DNA of 47,889 nucleotides from Candidatus Brevibacterium intestinavium (GTDB lineage Bacteria > Actinomycetota > Actinomycetes > Actinomycetales > Brevibacteriaceae). The notes beneath the pieces were generated by a model that saw nothing but the letters and a program-made list of their open reading frames with translations, was not told where the DNA came from and made no database searches. The position numbers were made by a program, and so were the translations under genes. The DNA is taken from the NCBI GenBank assembly GCA_019117545.1, contig DWZN01000222.1, positions 1 to 47,889 of the forward strand, in the 5' to 3' direction. Shown here piece by piece: positions 8,433-16,502 of the stretch. Numbering within the stretch: position 1 is the stretch's first letter; the number at the start of each line of letters is the position of its first letter.

Positions 8433-9698
8433 GTGGTGGTCAATCAGGTGTTCGGCAGATTCCTGCCCGCCGATCGCAGACTCAATCCCACTGCTCTGGC
8501 ATGGATCGTCGTGGTCATCGCGGCGATCGGCATGCTGGCTGTCCAATCCTCGATCGCCGCGGGAGTCTACGATGCTCCTGTGGCTTTGGCCTTCGGCCTC
8601 ACCGTCATCCACGCCGGAACGATGCCGCTGTCCATGCTGCGCCCGCTCTTCGGCGCGATCCTCTCGTCCTTCGTCTGCGCCGTGCTGCCGCTGATCGTGG
8701 CAGAGGTCTCCGTCGAGCCTTGGCCGTGGATGGTCCCGGCGATGATCACCGAGGTCTTGGTCATCGCCGTTCTCGGTCTCCGCGCCCACTGGGGCATCGC
8801 GCTCTCGGCCCTGCTCGGCAGCATCGGCGGGTCCTCGATCGCTGCTGTGATCGGCCACTTCGCCCTCGACCGCGCACCCTCGGACGCGGCGATCATCAAC
8901 ATCATGATCTACGCCTGCATCGCCGGCGGCGTCTATGTCGCCGCAGTCATCGTCCAGCAGTGGCAGCTCATCCGCTCCCAGCTTCTGCAGGAGAAGGAGA
9001 ACACTGCCGAAGAGCATTCGAAGCGCGTGACCATCGAGGAGAAGGCCCGAATCGCACGCGAACTGCACGATATCGTCGCCCACAGCATGTCGATCATCAA
9101 TATCCAAGCCTCCAGCGCACCGGTCCGCCATGCCGGGCTCGACGTCGAGGTGGCGAAGGAATTCGAAGACATCTCGACCTCCGCGCGTGCCGCGCTGACG
9201 GAGATGCGCGGTCTGCTCAGCGTGCTGCGCAACGACGACTCGACGCACGAACTGGCCCCGCAGCCGAAGCTGTCCGATGTCGAGACGCTCGTCGACAAGA
9301 CCCGACAGGCGGGAGTGAGAGTCACCTTCGAGCGCAGCGGAGAGGCGATCGACGCCGGTCTGCGCGAGAGCATCGGGTTGGCCGGATACCGCATCGTCCA
9401 AGAGGCACTGAGCAACGCGATCCGGCACGCCCGGAACTCGGACATCGCGATCAGGATCAGCAGCGGCGGCGGCACGGTCCGGATCTCGGTGACCAATACC
9501 GCCGGGGAAGGGCCCACCGAGTCCGCCCTGAACGAATCGCACCGCGGACAGGGGCTGGTGGGCATGCGCGAACGCGCCGGATCCGTCGGCGGCGAGATCC
9601 GCAGCCGCCGGACGGCTGCGGGCGGATTCGAAGTCGAAGCCGTGCTGCCGCTGAGCCTGGCAAAGCCCCTGACCGGGGACAGACAGGAGCGGGCATGA
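8388..9698 (+). CDS. DesK-like NarL-family sensor histidine kinase
   Basis: Membrane sensor kinase of a two-component system. About five hydrophobic segments fill residues 30-205. A dimerisation helix follows with the HisKA_3 box ARIARELHDIVAHSMSIINIQ (phospho-acceptor His227 from this start). The C-terminal HATPase has GYRIVQEALSNAIRHARNS (N box) and HRGQGLVGMRERAGSVGGEI (G box). Multi-helix sensor plus HisKA_3 is the architecture of DesK-type thermosensors and of related envelope-sensing kinases. A GTG at 8433 with GGAAGGGAG about ten bases upstream is an equally good start and would remove 15 residues. It overlaps the response regulator by four bases (ATGA). A desaturase gene follows, which makes a membrane-fluidity role attractive but unproven. 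Confidence 0.88.
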   Translation: MITSVGRAHGREPVPVVVNQVFGRFLPADRRLNPTALAWIVVVIAAIGMLAVQSSIAAGVYDAPVALAFGLTVIHAGTMPLSMLRPLFGAILSSFVCAVLPLIVAEVSVEPWPWMVPAMITEVLVIAVLGLRAHWGIALSALLGSIGGSSIAAVIGHFALDRAPSDAAIINIMIYACIAGGVYVAAVIVQQWQLIRSQLLQEKENTAEEHSKRVTIEEKARIARELHDIVAHSMSIINIQASSAPVRHAGLDVEVAKEFEDISTSARAALTEMRGLLSVLRNDDSTHELAPQPKLSDVETLVDKTRQAGVRVTFERSGEAIDAGLRESIGLAGYRIVQEALSNAIRHARNSDIAIRISSGGGTVRISVTNTAGEGPTESALNESHRGQGLVGMRERAGSVGGEIRSRRTAAGGFEVEAVLPLSLAKPLTGDRQERA

Positions 9699-10375
9699 TT
9701 CGCATCGTCATCGCCGATGACCAGGCCATGGTCCGGGCCGGCTTCGCCGCCCTGCTCGACGCCCATCCCGATCTCGAAATCATCGGACAGGCCCAGGACG
9801 GCGAGGAATGCGTGAGAATGGTGGCCGACTGCGAGCCCGATATCGTCCTCATGGATGTGCGCATGCCGACGATGGACGGCATCGAGGCGACACGGACGAT
9901 CGTCGCGAACGCGCGATCCGCCTCGGCGACGGGGCCGCGGATCATCATGCTCACCACCTTCGACATCGATGACTACGTCTTCGATGCGATCCGAGCCGGG
10001 GCCAGCGGATTCCTCCTCAAGGACGCTCCTCCCAATGAGCTCGCCGAGGCGGTGCGCGTCGTGGCCTCGGGGGACGGACTGCTGGCCCCGAGCGTGACCA
10101 AACGGGTCATCGAGCACTTCGCCGCGACTCCCGCTGCGTCTGAGACCTCGACGCCTTCCACGCTGCCGGACCTGACGGACCGCGAACGGGAGATCCTCGT
10201 GCTCGTCGCTCGCGGCGAATCCAATTCGGAGATCGCGGCCCGGCTGGTCATCGCCGTGCAGACGGTGAAGACGCACGTCTCCCGCATCCTGTACAAACTC
10301 GACGCCAGGGATCGGGCCCAAGCCGTCATCGCCGCCTACGAATCGGGACTGATCGTGCCCGGCACCCAGGGCTGA
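9695..10375 (+). CDS. NarL/LuxR-family response regulator (DesR-like)
   Basis: 226-aa response regulator, partner of the kinase whose stop codon it overlaps. The receiver domain (about 1-120) has IADDQAMVRAG, phospho-acceptor Asp54 in DIVLMDVRMP, the conserved Thr in MLTTFD and the Lys in FLLKDAPP. A short linker leads to a LuxR-type helix-turn-helix (about 160-220) with LTDREREILVLVARGESNSEIA and the recognition segment TVKTHVSRILYKLDARDRAQA. The ATG at 9695 is chosen because the receiver fold begins exactly there; the same reading frame stays open far upstream without homology. The likely target is the palindrome 48-72 bases downstream of its stop, in the desaturase promoter. Confidence 0.95.
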   Translation: MIRIVIADDQAMVRAGFAALLDAHPDLEIIGQAQDGEECVRMVADCEPDIVLMDVRMPTMDGIEATRTIVANARSASATGPRIIMLTTFDIDDYVFDAIRAGASGFLLKDAPPNELAEAVRVVASGDGLLAPSVTKRVIEHFAATPAASETSTPSTLPDLTDREREILVLVARGESNSEIAARLVIAVQTVKTHVSRILYKLDARDRAQAVIAAYESGLIVPGTQG

Positions 10376-10422
10376 GCGATTCTGCGGCCACGTGACCCGC
10401 TCCGGCTTCTGCTGCGTCGCCG

Positions 10423-10447
10423 CGACCCCTACCAGGGTAGGGGGTCG
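10423..10447. promoter_or_regulatory. Palindromic operator upstream of desaturase
   Basis: CGACCCCTACC (10423-10433) is followed after one or two bases by GGTAGGGGGTCG (10436-10447), its complement with one extra G. The dyad is centred about 68 bases before the desaturase ATG and lies upstream of the candidate -10. LuxR-type regulators bind such dyads, so the adjacent response regulator is the obvious candidate. This is inference. Confidence 0.6.
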
Positions 10448-10489
10448 AAAACCGCTCCACAGGGTGACGCGCAATGGGCGCCGGCACCC

Positions 10490-10495
10490 TAGCGT
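10490..10495 (+). promoter_or_regulatory. Candidate -10 element for leaderless desaturase mRNA
   Basis: TAGCGT lies seven bases before the ATG at 10503. There is no well-spaced Shine-Dalgarno, so transcription probably starts at or next to the ATG. Confidence 0.45.
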
Positions 10496-10502
10496 TGAGG
10501 GT

Positions 10503-11654
10503 ATGAACCCGACCGAAGTGCGCAGCACCCCCTTGCCGACTCCCGCCCCGGATCCCGCCACCCGCACCGAGGTGCTCGAACGCAGGCGTGCCAGCCGGGG
10601 CACCAAGCAGCAGGAGTTCACAAGCGACTTCAGCGCCCTCATGGCACAGGTCAAGGAAGCCGGTCTCCTCGCCAGGCGTCCGGGATGGAATCTGCTGCGG
10701 TTCTGCCTCCTCGGCCTCGGTTATGCGGCGGCGTTGACGATGCTCTTCCTCATCGGACAGAGCTGGTGGCAGTTGGCCACCGCAGTCGTCTTCGGTGCGC
10801 TGTTCACCCAGACGGCCTATGTCGCCCACGATGCGGCCCACCGACAGATCTTCTCCAGTCGAAAGGCGGGGGAGTGGGTGTCGACGGTCATCGGCGACCT
10901 GTTCATCGGCCTCAGCTACGGATGGTGGCTGAAGAAGCACAACGCGCTGCACCACGCCAACCCGAACAAGGCCGGCGTCGACGGTGACATCGCGCCCGGC
11001 GCACTCGTCTTCGTCGCCGAGGACGCCCGTGAGCGGACCGGTTTCGCCAAATGGTTCGCCGCCAGACAGGGATGGTTCTTCCTGCCTCTGCTGACGCTGG
11101 CCGGACTGCAGCTGCATGTGAACTCGGTGGCGGCGATCATCCGCGGCCAGTCGTCGATCAAACGGCGATGGGTCGAAGGCGTGCTCATCGCGATCCGGCT
11201 CCTCGGGTTCCCCGTGCTTGCGATCTGGGCCGCGGGACCGCTGATCGGCTGTGTCTTCCTCATCGTCCAGGTCGCCGTGTTCGGGGTCCATATGGGCGGT
11301 TCCTTCGCCCCCAACCACAAGGGACAGCCGATCGTGCCCAAAGACGTCAAGATCGACTTCCTGCGACGTCAGACGCTGATGTCGCGCAATATCTCGGGCG
11401 GACGCCCGATGGGGTTCCTCATGGGCGGGCTCAACTACCAGATCGAGCACCACCTGTTCCCGAGCATGCCGAGCGTCAACCTGCACAAGGTCCAGCCGAT
11501 GGTGCGCGAGTACTGCCGACAGAAGGACATCGCGTACACGGAGACGACGCTCCTCGAGTCCTATCGGATCATCATCCGCTACCTCAACCGGGTGGGGCTC
11601 GGCGAGGCCGATCCCTTCGACTGCCCGATCACCGCACAGTTCCGATCCCGCTGA
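10503..11654 (+). CDS. Acyl-lipid fatty acid desaturase
   Basis: 383-aa membrane di-iron desaturase that introduces a double bond into acyl chains. The three histidine boxes are all present: HDAAH (in AYVAHDAAHRQIF), HNALHH (in KKHNALHHANPNK) and QIEHH (in NYQIEHHLFPSMP). Two pairs of hydrophobic segments flank them. The QxxHH third box places it with acyl-lipid, front-end-like enzymes such as actinobacterial DesA3-type proteins. The ATG at 10503 is chosen over an in-frame codon at 10392 because the extra N-terminus is Arg/Pro-rich and spans the palindrome and putative promoter. An N-terminal 60-residue polar segment precedes the first helix. It follows the two-component pair by 127 bases, as des and desKR are adjacent in Bacillus. 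Electron donor genes are not in the window. Confidence 0.93.
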   Translation: MNPTEVRSTPLPTPAPDPATRTEVLERRRASRGTKQQEFTSDFSALMAQVKEAGLLARRPGWNLLRFCLLGLGYAAALTMLFLIGQSWWQLATAVVFGALFTQTAYVAHDAAHRQIFSSRKAGEWVSTVIGDLFIGLSYGWWLKKHNALHHANPNKAGVDGDIAPGALVFVAEDARERTGFAKWFAARQGWFFLPLLTLAGLQLHVNSVAAIIRGQSSIKRRWVEGVLIAIRLLGFPVLAIWAAGPLIGCVFLIVQVAVFGVHMGGSFAPNHKGQPIVPKDVKIDFLRRQTLMSRNISGGRPMGFLMGGLNYQIEHHLFPSMPSVNLHKVQPMVREYCRQKDIAYTETTLLESYRIIIRYLNRVGLGEADPFDCPITAQFRSR

Positions 11655-11683
11655 GCCGGCCATCCGTGCGGACAGTCGGCGCC

Positions 11684-12571
11684 TCAGGTGAGGTGATCGT
11701 ATTCGCCGGAGACCCATTCGGCGTAGCGTTCGGCCGAGGTCTGCACGGCGCGATGGGCACCGTGTGGGATGTGCTGACCGAAGTTGCCGTACATCCGATC
11801 GAACTCGAGATCGTCCACTGAGGCGGCGATGCGTCTGACCACAGCGGCCGAGAGCGGCAGATAGTTCGGGAAGCTGCGCATGAAGGTCACCCAGCCGTCC
11901 CGAGCCACCGGTCCGATGGAATCACCGCTGAGCATGACTCCGGCTCCGTCCTCACCCGGCCACACGGCCACAGCACTGCCCGCGAAGTGTCCGCCGGTGC
12001 GGCGCAGCTGGACATCGGGCAGCGGGGCCGCTTCATGGAAGTAGGTGGTGATGCCGGGACTCGTCCTCTGCACCCAGTCGGCATCGGCGCGGCAGACGAA
12101 GACCGCGGCACCGTCGAACGCCGCACTCCACTCCAGCTGAGTTCCGAACATATGCGGATGACTGGCCGCGATGGCGGTGATGCCGCCGAGTTCGCGGACC
12201 CGGGCGATGGCCTCGTCGTCGATGTAGGCGGGGACGTCGAACAGCAGATTTCCCGCCTCCGTGCACACCAGATAGCAGGTCTGGCCGATCCCGAGCCGCG
12301 GAGTGACCCTGAGGGCGAAGATCCCCGGTTCCCTGTTCTCGATGACGAGGCGGTGGCCCTCGTCCTCGAGCTCCTGCCTCGTCGTCCACTGCTGGCCGGT
12401 CGTCGGCACCCACTGCCGCTCGTCGTCGCAGATCGGGCACAGCGCCGGAGGCGGTGTCGTCGTCTCCACACCGCAGGTGCGGCAGATCGTGACATCACCT
12501 GGTCGTCCCAACCGTCCAGCGACGGCGGAGTCCGGTTCCACACTTGTCGGAGCGCTGTTCGGGTTCTGCAC
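11684..12571 (-). CDS. MBL-fold protein with N-terminal zinc ribbon
   Basis: About 295 aa. Near the N-terminus a treble-clef or ribbon motif, ICRTCG then LCPICDDERQW, gives four cysteines. The rest resembles a metallo-beta-lactamase fold: TCYLVCTEAGNLLFDVPAYID, GGITAIAASHPHMFG, RTGGHFAGSAVAVW, MLSGDSIGPVARDGWVTFMRS. The first metal motif is SHPHMFG and not HxHxDH, so the Asp-His pair of metal site 2 is missing. It may bind one metal or act on an unusual substrate. I place the start at GTG 12571 because AGAGGAGG lies five bases upstream; an open frame continues to 12607. It is convergent with the desaturase gene. Function unknown. Confidence 0.75.
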   Translation of the reverse strand: MQNPNSAPTSVEPDSAVAGRLGRPGDVTICRTCGVETTTPPPALCPICDDERQWVPTTGQQWTTRQELEDEGHRLVIENREPGIFALRVTPRLGIGQTCYLVCTEAGNLLFDVPAYIDDEAIARVRELGGITAIAASHPHMFGTQLEWSAAFDGAAVFVCRADADWVQRTSPGITTYFHEAAPLPDVQLRRTGGHFAGSAVAVWPGEDGAGVMLSGDSIGPVARDGWVTFMRSFPNYLPLSAAVVRRIAASVDDLEFDRMYGNFGQHIPHGAHRAVQTSAERYAEWVSGEYDHLT

Positions 12572-12708
12572 GACGACCTCCTCTTGAGTCTCGACGGCTG
12601 AGACCACTGTCTGCCATCGAGCCTAGTCCTCGGGCGAAACGATGACCAGGGTCGTCTGGGACCGACCGGGTCGTCGTCGACGGATGCCGGTCGTCTCTGC
12701 GGTCGGTC

Positions 12709-13893
12709 TCAGTGAGCCGAGGTCGTCGTCCTTCTGTGTGCGATGAGATGGCCGATGAGGATGAGAGCGATGCCGACGACGAACCAGGCGATAAGCACCC
12801 ACCACTGCAGTCCCACGGCGGCATCGGGGAAGTAGGACAGGTCGCGCAGCAGAGTGCCCGCCGCACCGGGGACGAAGAACTGTCCGATATCGCCCCAGGC
12901 CCCGACGAGGAACTCCTTGGGCTGGTTGAGCGAGGCGATCGGGTTGCCGATGAACATCGTGAGCACCGCCCCGATGCCGATGCCGGCGGGCCCGATGAGG
13001 GAGACGAATCCATTGATGAGCCCGGCTGTGGCCGCGATGGACAATCCGATCGCGAGCGCGTTGAGCCCGAAGTCGCCCTGGAGGATGCCGAACCAGGTCT
13101 GCATGATCAGTCCCAGAGCCACACCGCCGACGGCGCCGTAGACGAGCGTGCCGACCGCGCGCATCCGCCGGGAGCGGATGCCCATGCTGGTGAGCACACC
13201 ACCGACGATTCCGCCGATGGTCAGGGGCAGACCGGCGATCGCCAGACCCGCGCCGGAGGGATCGTCATCCGACAGCGGCACGACCTCGGTGATCTTCACC
13301 TGCGGCGCCTCCATCGCCGAGGCGTCCGCGCCGGCGTCCTCACCAGCGCCGTCTGCCTGGGACGGGGCCCGGCCGGCCGCGGCGGCGGTGACTGCCTTCT
13401 CCATCTGCTTCTGCATCTTCTCGGTGCCCTCCTGCAGACCGGAGATGACCTGATCGTCGATCTTCTGCTGCATCGCCGAGCCGATGGTCGAAAGCTGCTG
13501 AGCCACGGCGGTCGAGGCCGCCTCGGCCGTGAGGATCTCCGGATCGTCCTTGTCGACGACGAAGGCGCCATAGACCTCACGCTCGCGGATGAGCTGCACC
13601 GCCTCCTGCCTCGAATCGACCCGGTGGACATCGAGCATCCCCTCGGGTGCGTGGTCCGTGATCTGGTCGATCTGCTCTTGGTCGCCGACGGCGGCGACCG
13701 GCAGGTCCTCGGGGTCGGACGTCACACTCGGCCAGCTGAAGGCCAGGAGGATGAGGCTGACGATTGCGGCAGCGACCACAGCGATCGTGATCGCTCGCCC
13801 GAGCTGCGGGGAGGCGGGCTGCTTCGACGCCGAGTCCGGTGCTTCGCGCTGTCGGCGTGCGCTCGCGTCTCGGCTGAGGATCTTCGTGGTCAT
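12709..13893 (-). CDS. YhgE/Pip-like multi-pass membrane protein
   Basis: 394 aa from the ATG at 13893. A polar cytoplasmic N-terminus leads to one helix (about 33-54). A soluble extracytoplasmic domain of about 160 residues follows, with AAVGDQEQ and VYGAFVVDKDDPEILTAEAAS, a Gln/Lys-rich helix around EGTEKMQKQMEKAV, and then about six hydrophobic segments ending in a short His/Arg/Thr tail. This matches the Pip/YhgE (ABC-2-like permease without ATPase, DUF3533-type) architecture. The longer open frame to 13956 crosses the TetR operators and is rejected as start. A divergent TetR gene with two matching operators implies local repression. Role unknown; relatives are linked to export or envelope stress. 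Confidence 0.75.
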   Translation of the reverse strand: MTTKILSRDASARRQREAPDSASKQPASPQLGRAITIAVVAAAIVSLILLAFSWPSVTSDPEDLPVAAVGDQEQIDQITDHAPEGMLDVHRVDSRQEAVQLIREREVYGAFVVDKDDPEILTAEAASTAVAQQLSTIGSAMQQKIDDQVISGLQEGTEKMQKQMEKAVTAAAAGRAPSQADGAGEDAGADASAMEAPQVKITEVVPLSDDDPSGAGLAIAGLPLTIGGIVGGVLTSMGIRSRRMRAVGTLVYGAVGGVALGLIMQTWFGILQGDFGLNALAIGLSIAATAGLINGFVSLIGPAGIGIGAVLTMFIGNPIASLNQPKEFLVGAWGDIGQFFVPGAAGTLLRDLSYFPDAAVGLQWWVLIAWFVVGIALILIGHLIAHRRTTTSAH

Positions 13894-13908
13894 GTCCGTC
13901 CAATCATA

Positions 13909-13926
13909 GAAAACGAATACTCGTTC
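13909..13926. promoter_or_regulatory. TetR operator 1
   Basis: GAAAACGAATACTCGTTC contains the near-palindrome AACGAAT/ACTCGTT. It lies just upstream of the membrane protein start at 13893. An inverted copy of the same sequence is 30 bases away. Confidence 0.55.
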
Positions 13927-13956
13927 ATTATGAAACCATGGACTAGGATTGATCAA

Positions 13957-13974
13957 GAACAGTCATTCGTTTTC
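13957..13974. promoter_or_regulatory. TetR operator 2 (inverted copy)
   Basis: The reverse complement of this site, GAAAACGAATGACTGTTC, shares the first ten bases and the final GTTC with operator 1. It abuts the AGGAGG ribosome-binding site of the TetR gene, so repressor binding would block both divergent genes. Confidence 0.55.
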
Positions 13975-13984
13975 AGGAGGTCGG

Positions 13985-14587
13985 GTGCCGAAGGTCACCG
14001 AGGAGCACAAGCAGTCGATGCGTCGGCGGATCCAAGACGCCGCGCTGTCGTGCTTTGCGCGCAAGGGCTTCAGCGGGGCCTCGATGGCCGATATCGTCAA
14101 AGAGGCGGGACTGTCGGCGGGTGCGGTCTACGTCTACTACGCGTCGAAGTCCGAACTCATGGTCGACGTCGGTCGCCGGGTGATGGAGCCGCGCATCGCC
14201 GTGCTCGAGACGGCCAGGGCGGGAAGCGAGGTGACACCTCCGTCGGAGGTGTTCATCGAGCTGCTCGACTCCCTGCTGATCGACAACCCGTTCTCATCGA
14301 TCCTCGTCCAGGTCTGGGCTGAGGCCTCCTTCGACGAGGAGTTCGCGGGCTTCGCCGCCACGATCTTCGAGTCCCTGGTCGAGGAGTTCAGCGTCTACCT
14401 CGCCAGCTACCTGCATGAGGCCCGCGGCGCGGGGCTCGAATCCGCGCGGGACCGGGCCGAGGAGCTGGTGCCGGCGATCCTCGCAATGATCCAGGGGGCC
14501 GTGGTGCAGTCAGCGATCTTCGGCGATCGATCGCGCCAACGCGTCCGCGCCGGCATCGAGGGCCTGCTCTCGCGCATCGACTACTGA
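13985..14587 (+). CDS. TetR family regulator
   Basis: 200-aa TetR-type repressor. The N-terminal helix-turn-helix (about 10-55) reads RIQDAALSCFARKGFSGASM, then ADIVKEAGLSAGAVYVYY and ASKSELM. The ligand-binding helical domain has no recognisable ligand signature. Translation most likely starts at GTG 13985, which has AGGAGG at 13975-13980; the in-frame ATG at 13949 would put 12 residues across operator 2. It is divergent from the Pip/YhgE-like gene and probably represses both. Confidence 0.92.
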   Translation: MPKVTEEHKQSMRRRIQDAALSCFARKGFSGASMADIVKEAGLSAGAVYVYYASKSELMVDVGRRVMEPRIAVLETARAGSEVTPPSEVFIELLDSLLIDNPFSSILVQVWAEASFDEEFAGFAATIFESLVEEFSVYLASYLHEARGAGLESARDRAEELVPAILAMIQGAVVQSAIFGDRSRQRVRAGIEGLLSRIDY

Positions 14588-14641
14588 GGGCGGGGGCGAC
14601 TGCAGAGCCTGGTCCGATCCTTGGGAGGCGGTGGTCCGGAC

Positions 14642-15397
14642 TCAGACCGAATCGCCGTCGTCGTCGACCGAATGGACTCGATCCTCGCGCATGCTGACCG
14701 TGTCGACTCCGGTCACATCCATGAGCGGGGCGACGAGCAGGTGCAGCGGACGCTTGCCCTCGAACTTCACGTCGATCCTGACCATGCGCACCCCGTCGTC
14801 GGCCTCGAACTTCCGTGAATCGACGATCGTGTTGGCGAACCCCATCCGGCTCGCCAGCCCCAGGATGTCGCGCAGAACTCCTTCCCCGTCCCGATAGGTG
14901 ATGCGCAGAAGTCGGCCGTGGTCGCTGTTGGGCAGTTTGCGGATCAGCGGTGCGATGACGAAGAGCGTGAACAGGTGCAGTCCGGTCAGAGCGGTCGCCA
15001 GAGAAAGCATCCCCGCTCCGCAGGCCATGCCGACGGCGGCGGTGACCCAGATCGTTGCCGCCGTGGTCAGCCCCCGGACCATATTGCGGCCCTTGAAGAT
15101 GACTCCGGCGCCGAGGAAGCCGATGCCGGACACGATCTGGGCGGCGATCCGGGACGGGTCGAGCCGGATGTCGCTGTCGAGCACCCCGGCGAAGCCGTAG
15201 GCCGAGACCAGCGTGAACGCGCAGGTGCCGATGCCCACGAGCACGTGCGTGCGGTAGCCGGCGGCCTTCTGCCGGAACTGACGCTCGAAGCCGATGAGCG
15301 AGCACAGCACGAAGCTGGCCAGAAGCAGTTCGACCTCGAGGGCACTGCTGCTGCTGAGGAAGCCGCTGAGCGAGACCGATGAACTGTCCATAGTCAC
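14642..15397 (-). CDS. MgtC/SapB family membrane protein
   Basis: 251-aa MgtC-family protein. The N-terminal half has about five helices with the family hallmarks LASFVLCSLIGFERQFRQKAAGYRTHVLVGIGTCAF, IVSGIGFLGAGVIFKGRNMVRGLTTAATIW and VTAAVGMACGAG. The C-terminal ~100 residues form a soluble domain (GRLLRITYRDGEGVLRDIL onward) like the ACT-type domain of MgtC. MgtC proteins support growth at low magnesium or acid pH and can modulate F-type ATP synthase; which applies here is unknown. Two starts are possible, GTG 15397 and ATG 15392. It is transcribed towards the TetR gene. Confidence 0.9.
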   Translation of the reverse strand: MTMDSSSVSLSGFLSSSSALEVELLLASFVLCSLIGFERQFRQKAAGYRTHVLVGIGTCAFTLVSAYGFAGVLDSDIRLDPSRIAAQIVSGIGFLGAGVIFKGRNMVRGLTTAATIWVTAAVGMACGAGMLSLATALTGLHLFTLFVIAPLIRKLPNSDHGRLLRITYRDGEGVLRDILGLASRMGFANTIVDSRKFEADDGVRMVRIDVKFEGKRPLHLLVAPLMDVTGVDTVSMREDRVHSVDDDGDSV

Positions 15398-15677
15398 TTC
15401 ACCTTAGCCGTCAGTGCCGAGGCGTGGAAGAACTGCGGTCGCCGGTGCGTGTCCGCTGTGGCCGCGCGCCGGGCCACCGGGCGGAGGTTCAGACAGTGGC
15501 AGGGATCGCCTCGCCTCGTTCGAGGTGGCGATGTCCGAGATCATGCTGAGTGCGCGGTGGCCTGATCGGCGTCGACGGCGCCGTGGGGCATCCGAATGCT
15601 GCCCTGATGTGTTCCGCTGCTGACCGAGTGTGCTGATCTGCGGAGGCGACCGCAGGCTTCAGTCGCAGGCGCGGGCT

Positions 15678-16400
15678 TCAGTCGCAGCCGTCGGGGCCGC
15701 AGACCGCGCCTTCGCCGCTTTCCCGGCTGTCATCGCTGCCGCCGCCGGCGAGCACGGCGATCTTCTGATTCTCGCTCCAGGCGGTCTCGAGGGCTTCGGC
15801 GAAGACGGCCGTCGGCTGGGCCCCGGAGATCGCGTATCTGCGGTCGATGACGAAGAACGGGACGCCGGTGGCGCCCAGAGCCCTGGCCTCACTGATATCG
15901 GCCCTGACCTCGGCTGTGAACTCCTCGGACTCGAGGACCCGGCGGATCTGTGCGGCATCGAGGCCGAGTGAGGCGCCCACTTCGGCGAGGTAGGCGATGT
16001 CGCCGATGTCCCGGCCCTTCTCGAAATGCCCCGACAGGAGAGCCTCCTTCGCTTCGGGCATGAGCCCGTGAGCGCGGGCGAAGTGCAGGAACCGGTGGGC
16101 GATGAAGCTGTTGGCGACGACTATCGCATCGAAGTCGTAGTCGAGGCCTTCCTCGGCCGCCTGGCGGCTGACCTGGTCGAACATCTGTCGCACCTGATCG
16201 GCCGGCATGCCCTTGGTCTGGCTGAGGTACTCGGTCTCGGTCCCGTCGAAGTGATCGGGCAGGCTCGGATCGAGCTGGAAGCTGCGCCAGATCACCTCGA
16301 CCTCGTCCCGGTGGGCGAAGCCGTCGAGGGCTGTTTCGAAGCGACGTTTGCCGATATAGCACCAGGGACAGGCGATGTCCGACCAGATCTCGATCCTCAT
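15678..16400 (-). CDS. DsbA-family oxidoreductase (FrnE-like)
   Basis: 240-aa thioredoxin-fold protein without a signal peptide, so probably cytosolic. MRIEIWSDIACPWCYIGKRRFE places a CPWC active site at residues 11-14. An all-helical insert follows (YLSQTKGMPADQVRQMFDQVS to about residue 160), and the cis-Pro loop is GATGVPFFVIDRRYAISGAQP. This is the FrnE / 2-hydroxychromene-2-carboxylate isomerase branch of the DsbA family. The C-terminal tail contains two more cysteines (VCGPDGCD). The start ATG lies directly before the first strand. Possible roles are disulfide reduction or isomerisation under oxidative stress; no specific partner gene is adjacent. Confidence 0.9.
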   Translation of the reverse strand: MRIEIWSDIACPWCYIGKRRFETALDGFAHRDEVEVIWRSFQLDPSLPDHFDGTETEYLSQTKGMPADQVRQMFDQVSRQAAEEGLDYDFDAIVVANSFIAHRFLHFARAHGLMPEAKEALLSGHFEKGRDIGDIAYLAEVGASLGLDAAQIRRVLESEEFTAEVRADISEARALGATGVPFFVIDRRYAISGAQPTAVFAEALETAWSENQKIAVLAGGGSDDSRESGEGAVCGPDGCD

Positions 16401-16502
16401 GACAGGAGCAACTGCGATCTTGCCGAGGTTATTCCGCCCGCCCGTGTCCGCAGGCAGACCGTGGTGCCTGTTCGCAGGGAATCGAGCCTGGCCGTCCTCG
16501 GT

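Noticed and set aside
8171..9694. Long upstream extension of the response regulator frame
   Set aside because: The extension overlaps the histidine kinase in another frame and is Arg-rich; the receiver domain starts exactly at ATG 9695.
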